Shown here one piece after another: positions 6,911 through 7,269 of a stretch of 7,269 bases of DNA. Numbering within the stretch: position 1 is the stretch's first letter; each line of letters starts with the position of its first letter. The position numbers and the translations under genes were made by a program. Source of the stretch: Verrucomicrobiota bacterium (GTDB lineage Bacteria; Verrucomicrobiota; Verrucomicrobiia; Limisphaerales; JAGWYX01); contig JAGWYX010000182.1 of the NCBI GenBank assembly GCA_018969165.1, positions 1 through 7,269 of the forward strand, given 5' to 3'. The notes under the pieces are model-generated. The model did no database searches. It saw nothing but the letters and a program-made list of their open reading frames with translations, and was not told the DNA's origin.

Positions 6911-6920
6911 CTCCTCCTCC
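6911..6920 (-). promoter_or_regulatory. Strong ribosome binding site of the DUF4160 gene
   Basis: The minus strand reads GGAGGAGGAG, ending 9 bases before the ATG at 6901. It is the only near-perfect Shine-Dalgarno match ahead of a start codon in this window, and it decides between the ATG and the upstream GTG at 6943. It suggests independent and perhaps strong translation of this gene. Confidence 0.75.
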
Positions 6921-6975
6921 GGATATTTGACCAGTGACAGCACGGCGTGAGCGACAGGGTTTCATTTCGGATGTT

Positions 6976-7269
6976 TCAGTTCCTGACCGCGCTGTCCTCC
7001 ACGATGCGCCCATCAAACAGGTTGACGATGCGTTGCGCGTGACCGGCAAAGCGCGGATCGTGCGTGACCATGCAGATCGTCGCGCCTTCGCGGTGGAGTT
7101 CTCCCAACAAACCCATCACCGCCTCGCCGTTCTTGGAGTCCAGATTCCCCGTCGGCTCATCAGCGAGCAGAATGGACGGCTTGCCGGCCAGCGCGCGCGC
7201 CACCGCCACACGTTGTTGTTGCCCGCCGGAAAGCTGAGACGGGTAATGTTTCGCGCGGTGGACCATTCC
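6976..7269 (-). CDS. ABC transporter ATP-binding protein, MacB/LolD type (C-terminal part)
   Basis: 98 residues are present; the frame continues past the window edge, so the Walker A and Q-loop are not visible. The part shown has, in order, the ABC signature LSGGQQQRVAVARAL, Walker B ILLADEPTGNLD with its catalytic glutamate, the D-loop, the H-loop histidine in MVTHDPRFAGHAQRIV, and the family's closing LFDGRIVED. This combination, with GNLDS, is typical of the MacB/LolD/FtsE class, which partners FtsX-fold permeases. No ATPase fused to a permease is seen, since the gene ends after the nucleotide-binding domain. It most likely energises the ADOP/MacB-like permease three genes on, though another permease could lie upstream outside the window. 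All visible catalytic motifs are intact. Confidence 0.93.
   Translation of the reverse strand, partial: GMVHRAKHYPSQLSGGQQQRVAVARALAGKPSILLADEPTGNLDSKNGEAVMGLLGELHREGATICMVTHDPRFAGHAQRIVNLFDGRIVEDSAVRN

Noticed and set aside
6902..6960. Short 19-codon frame ahead of the DUF4160 gene
   Set aside because: It runs through the DUF4160 ribosome binding site, has no ribosome binding site of its own, and shows no recognisable sequence.
1..7269. CRISPR arrays, insertion sequences, rRNA or integrase genes
   Set aside because: No regularly spaced repeats, transposase motifs, terminal inverted repeats or conserved RNA signatures were seen on either strand.

Overview
This GC-rich window looks like a piece of a Verrucomicrobia-type chromosome (Pedosphaera/Limisphaerales-like soil or freshwater lineage). 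The evidence is indirect: a PocR-domain AraC regulator, a duplicated MacB/FtsX-type permease of the ADOP kind (common in Acidobacteria and Verrucomicrobia), a DUF4097 repeat protein, and mostly weak Shine-Dalgarno sequences. The phylum assignment is inference. Every supported gene is on the minus strand, so transcription runs from high to low coordinates.

Right part (7269 to 3373): a probable four-gene operon. In order of transcription it holds the C-terminal half of a MacB/LolD-type ABC ATPase (cut by the window edge), a small DUF4160 protein with the only strong ribosome binding site in the window, a secreted DUF4097 protein built of repeated VNG motifs, and a full-length 803-residue ADOP/MacB-like permease that starts 9 bases after the DUF4097 stop. 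The ATPase probably powers the permease. The DUF4097 protein is likely an exported partner or cargo, and the role of DUF4160 is unknown.

Middle (3372 to 2750): about 620 bases with no convincing gene, holding only short direct and inverted repeats.

Left-middle (2749 to 1446): the most unusual part. An 88-codon remnant of an isocitrate/isopropylmalate dehydrogenase gene overlaps, by ATGA, a gene whose first ~50 codons resemble the start of an isocitrate lyase/PEP mutase family enzyme. The rest of that second gene is a PocR-AraC transcriptional regulator. The simplest reading is that a catabolic operon (dehydrogenase, lyase/mutase, regulator) collapsed through two internal deletions that both kept the reading frame. 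An assembly artefact is the main alternative.

Left (1377 to 1): a predicted outer-membrane beta-barrel protein, followed 24 bases later by the N-terminal 158 codons of cytochrome c oxidase subunit II, which runs off the window edge. I see no complete novel defence, CRISPR or mobile system here. The points of interest are the paired gene chimeras and the mixed composition of the ABC operon.
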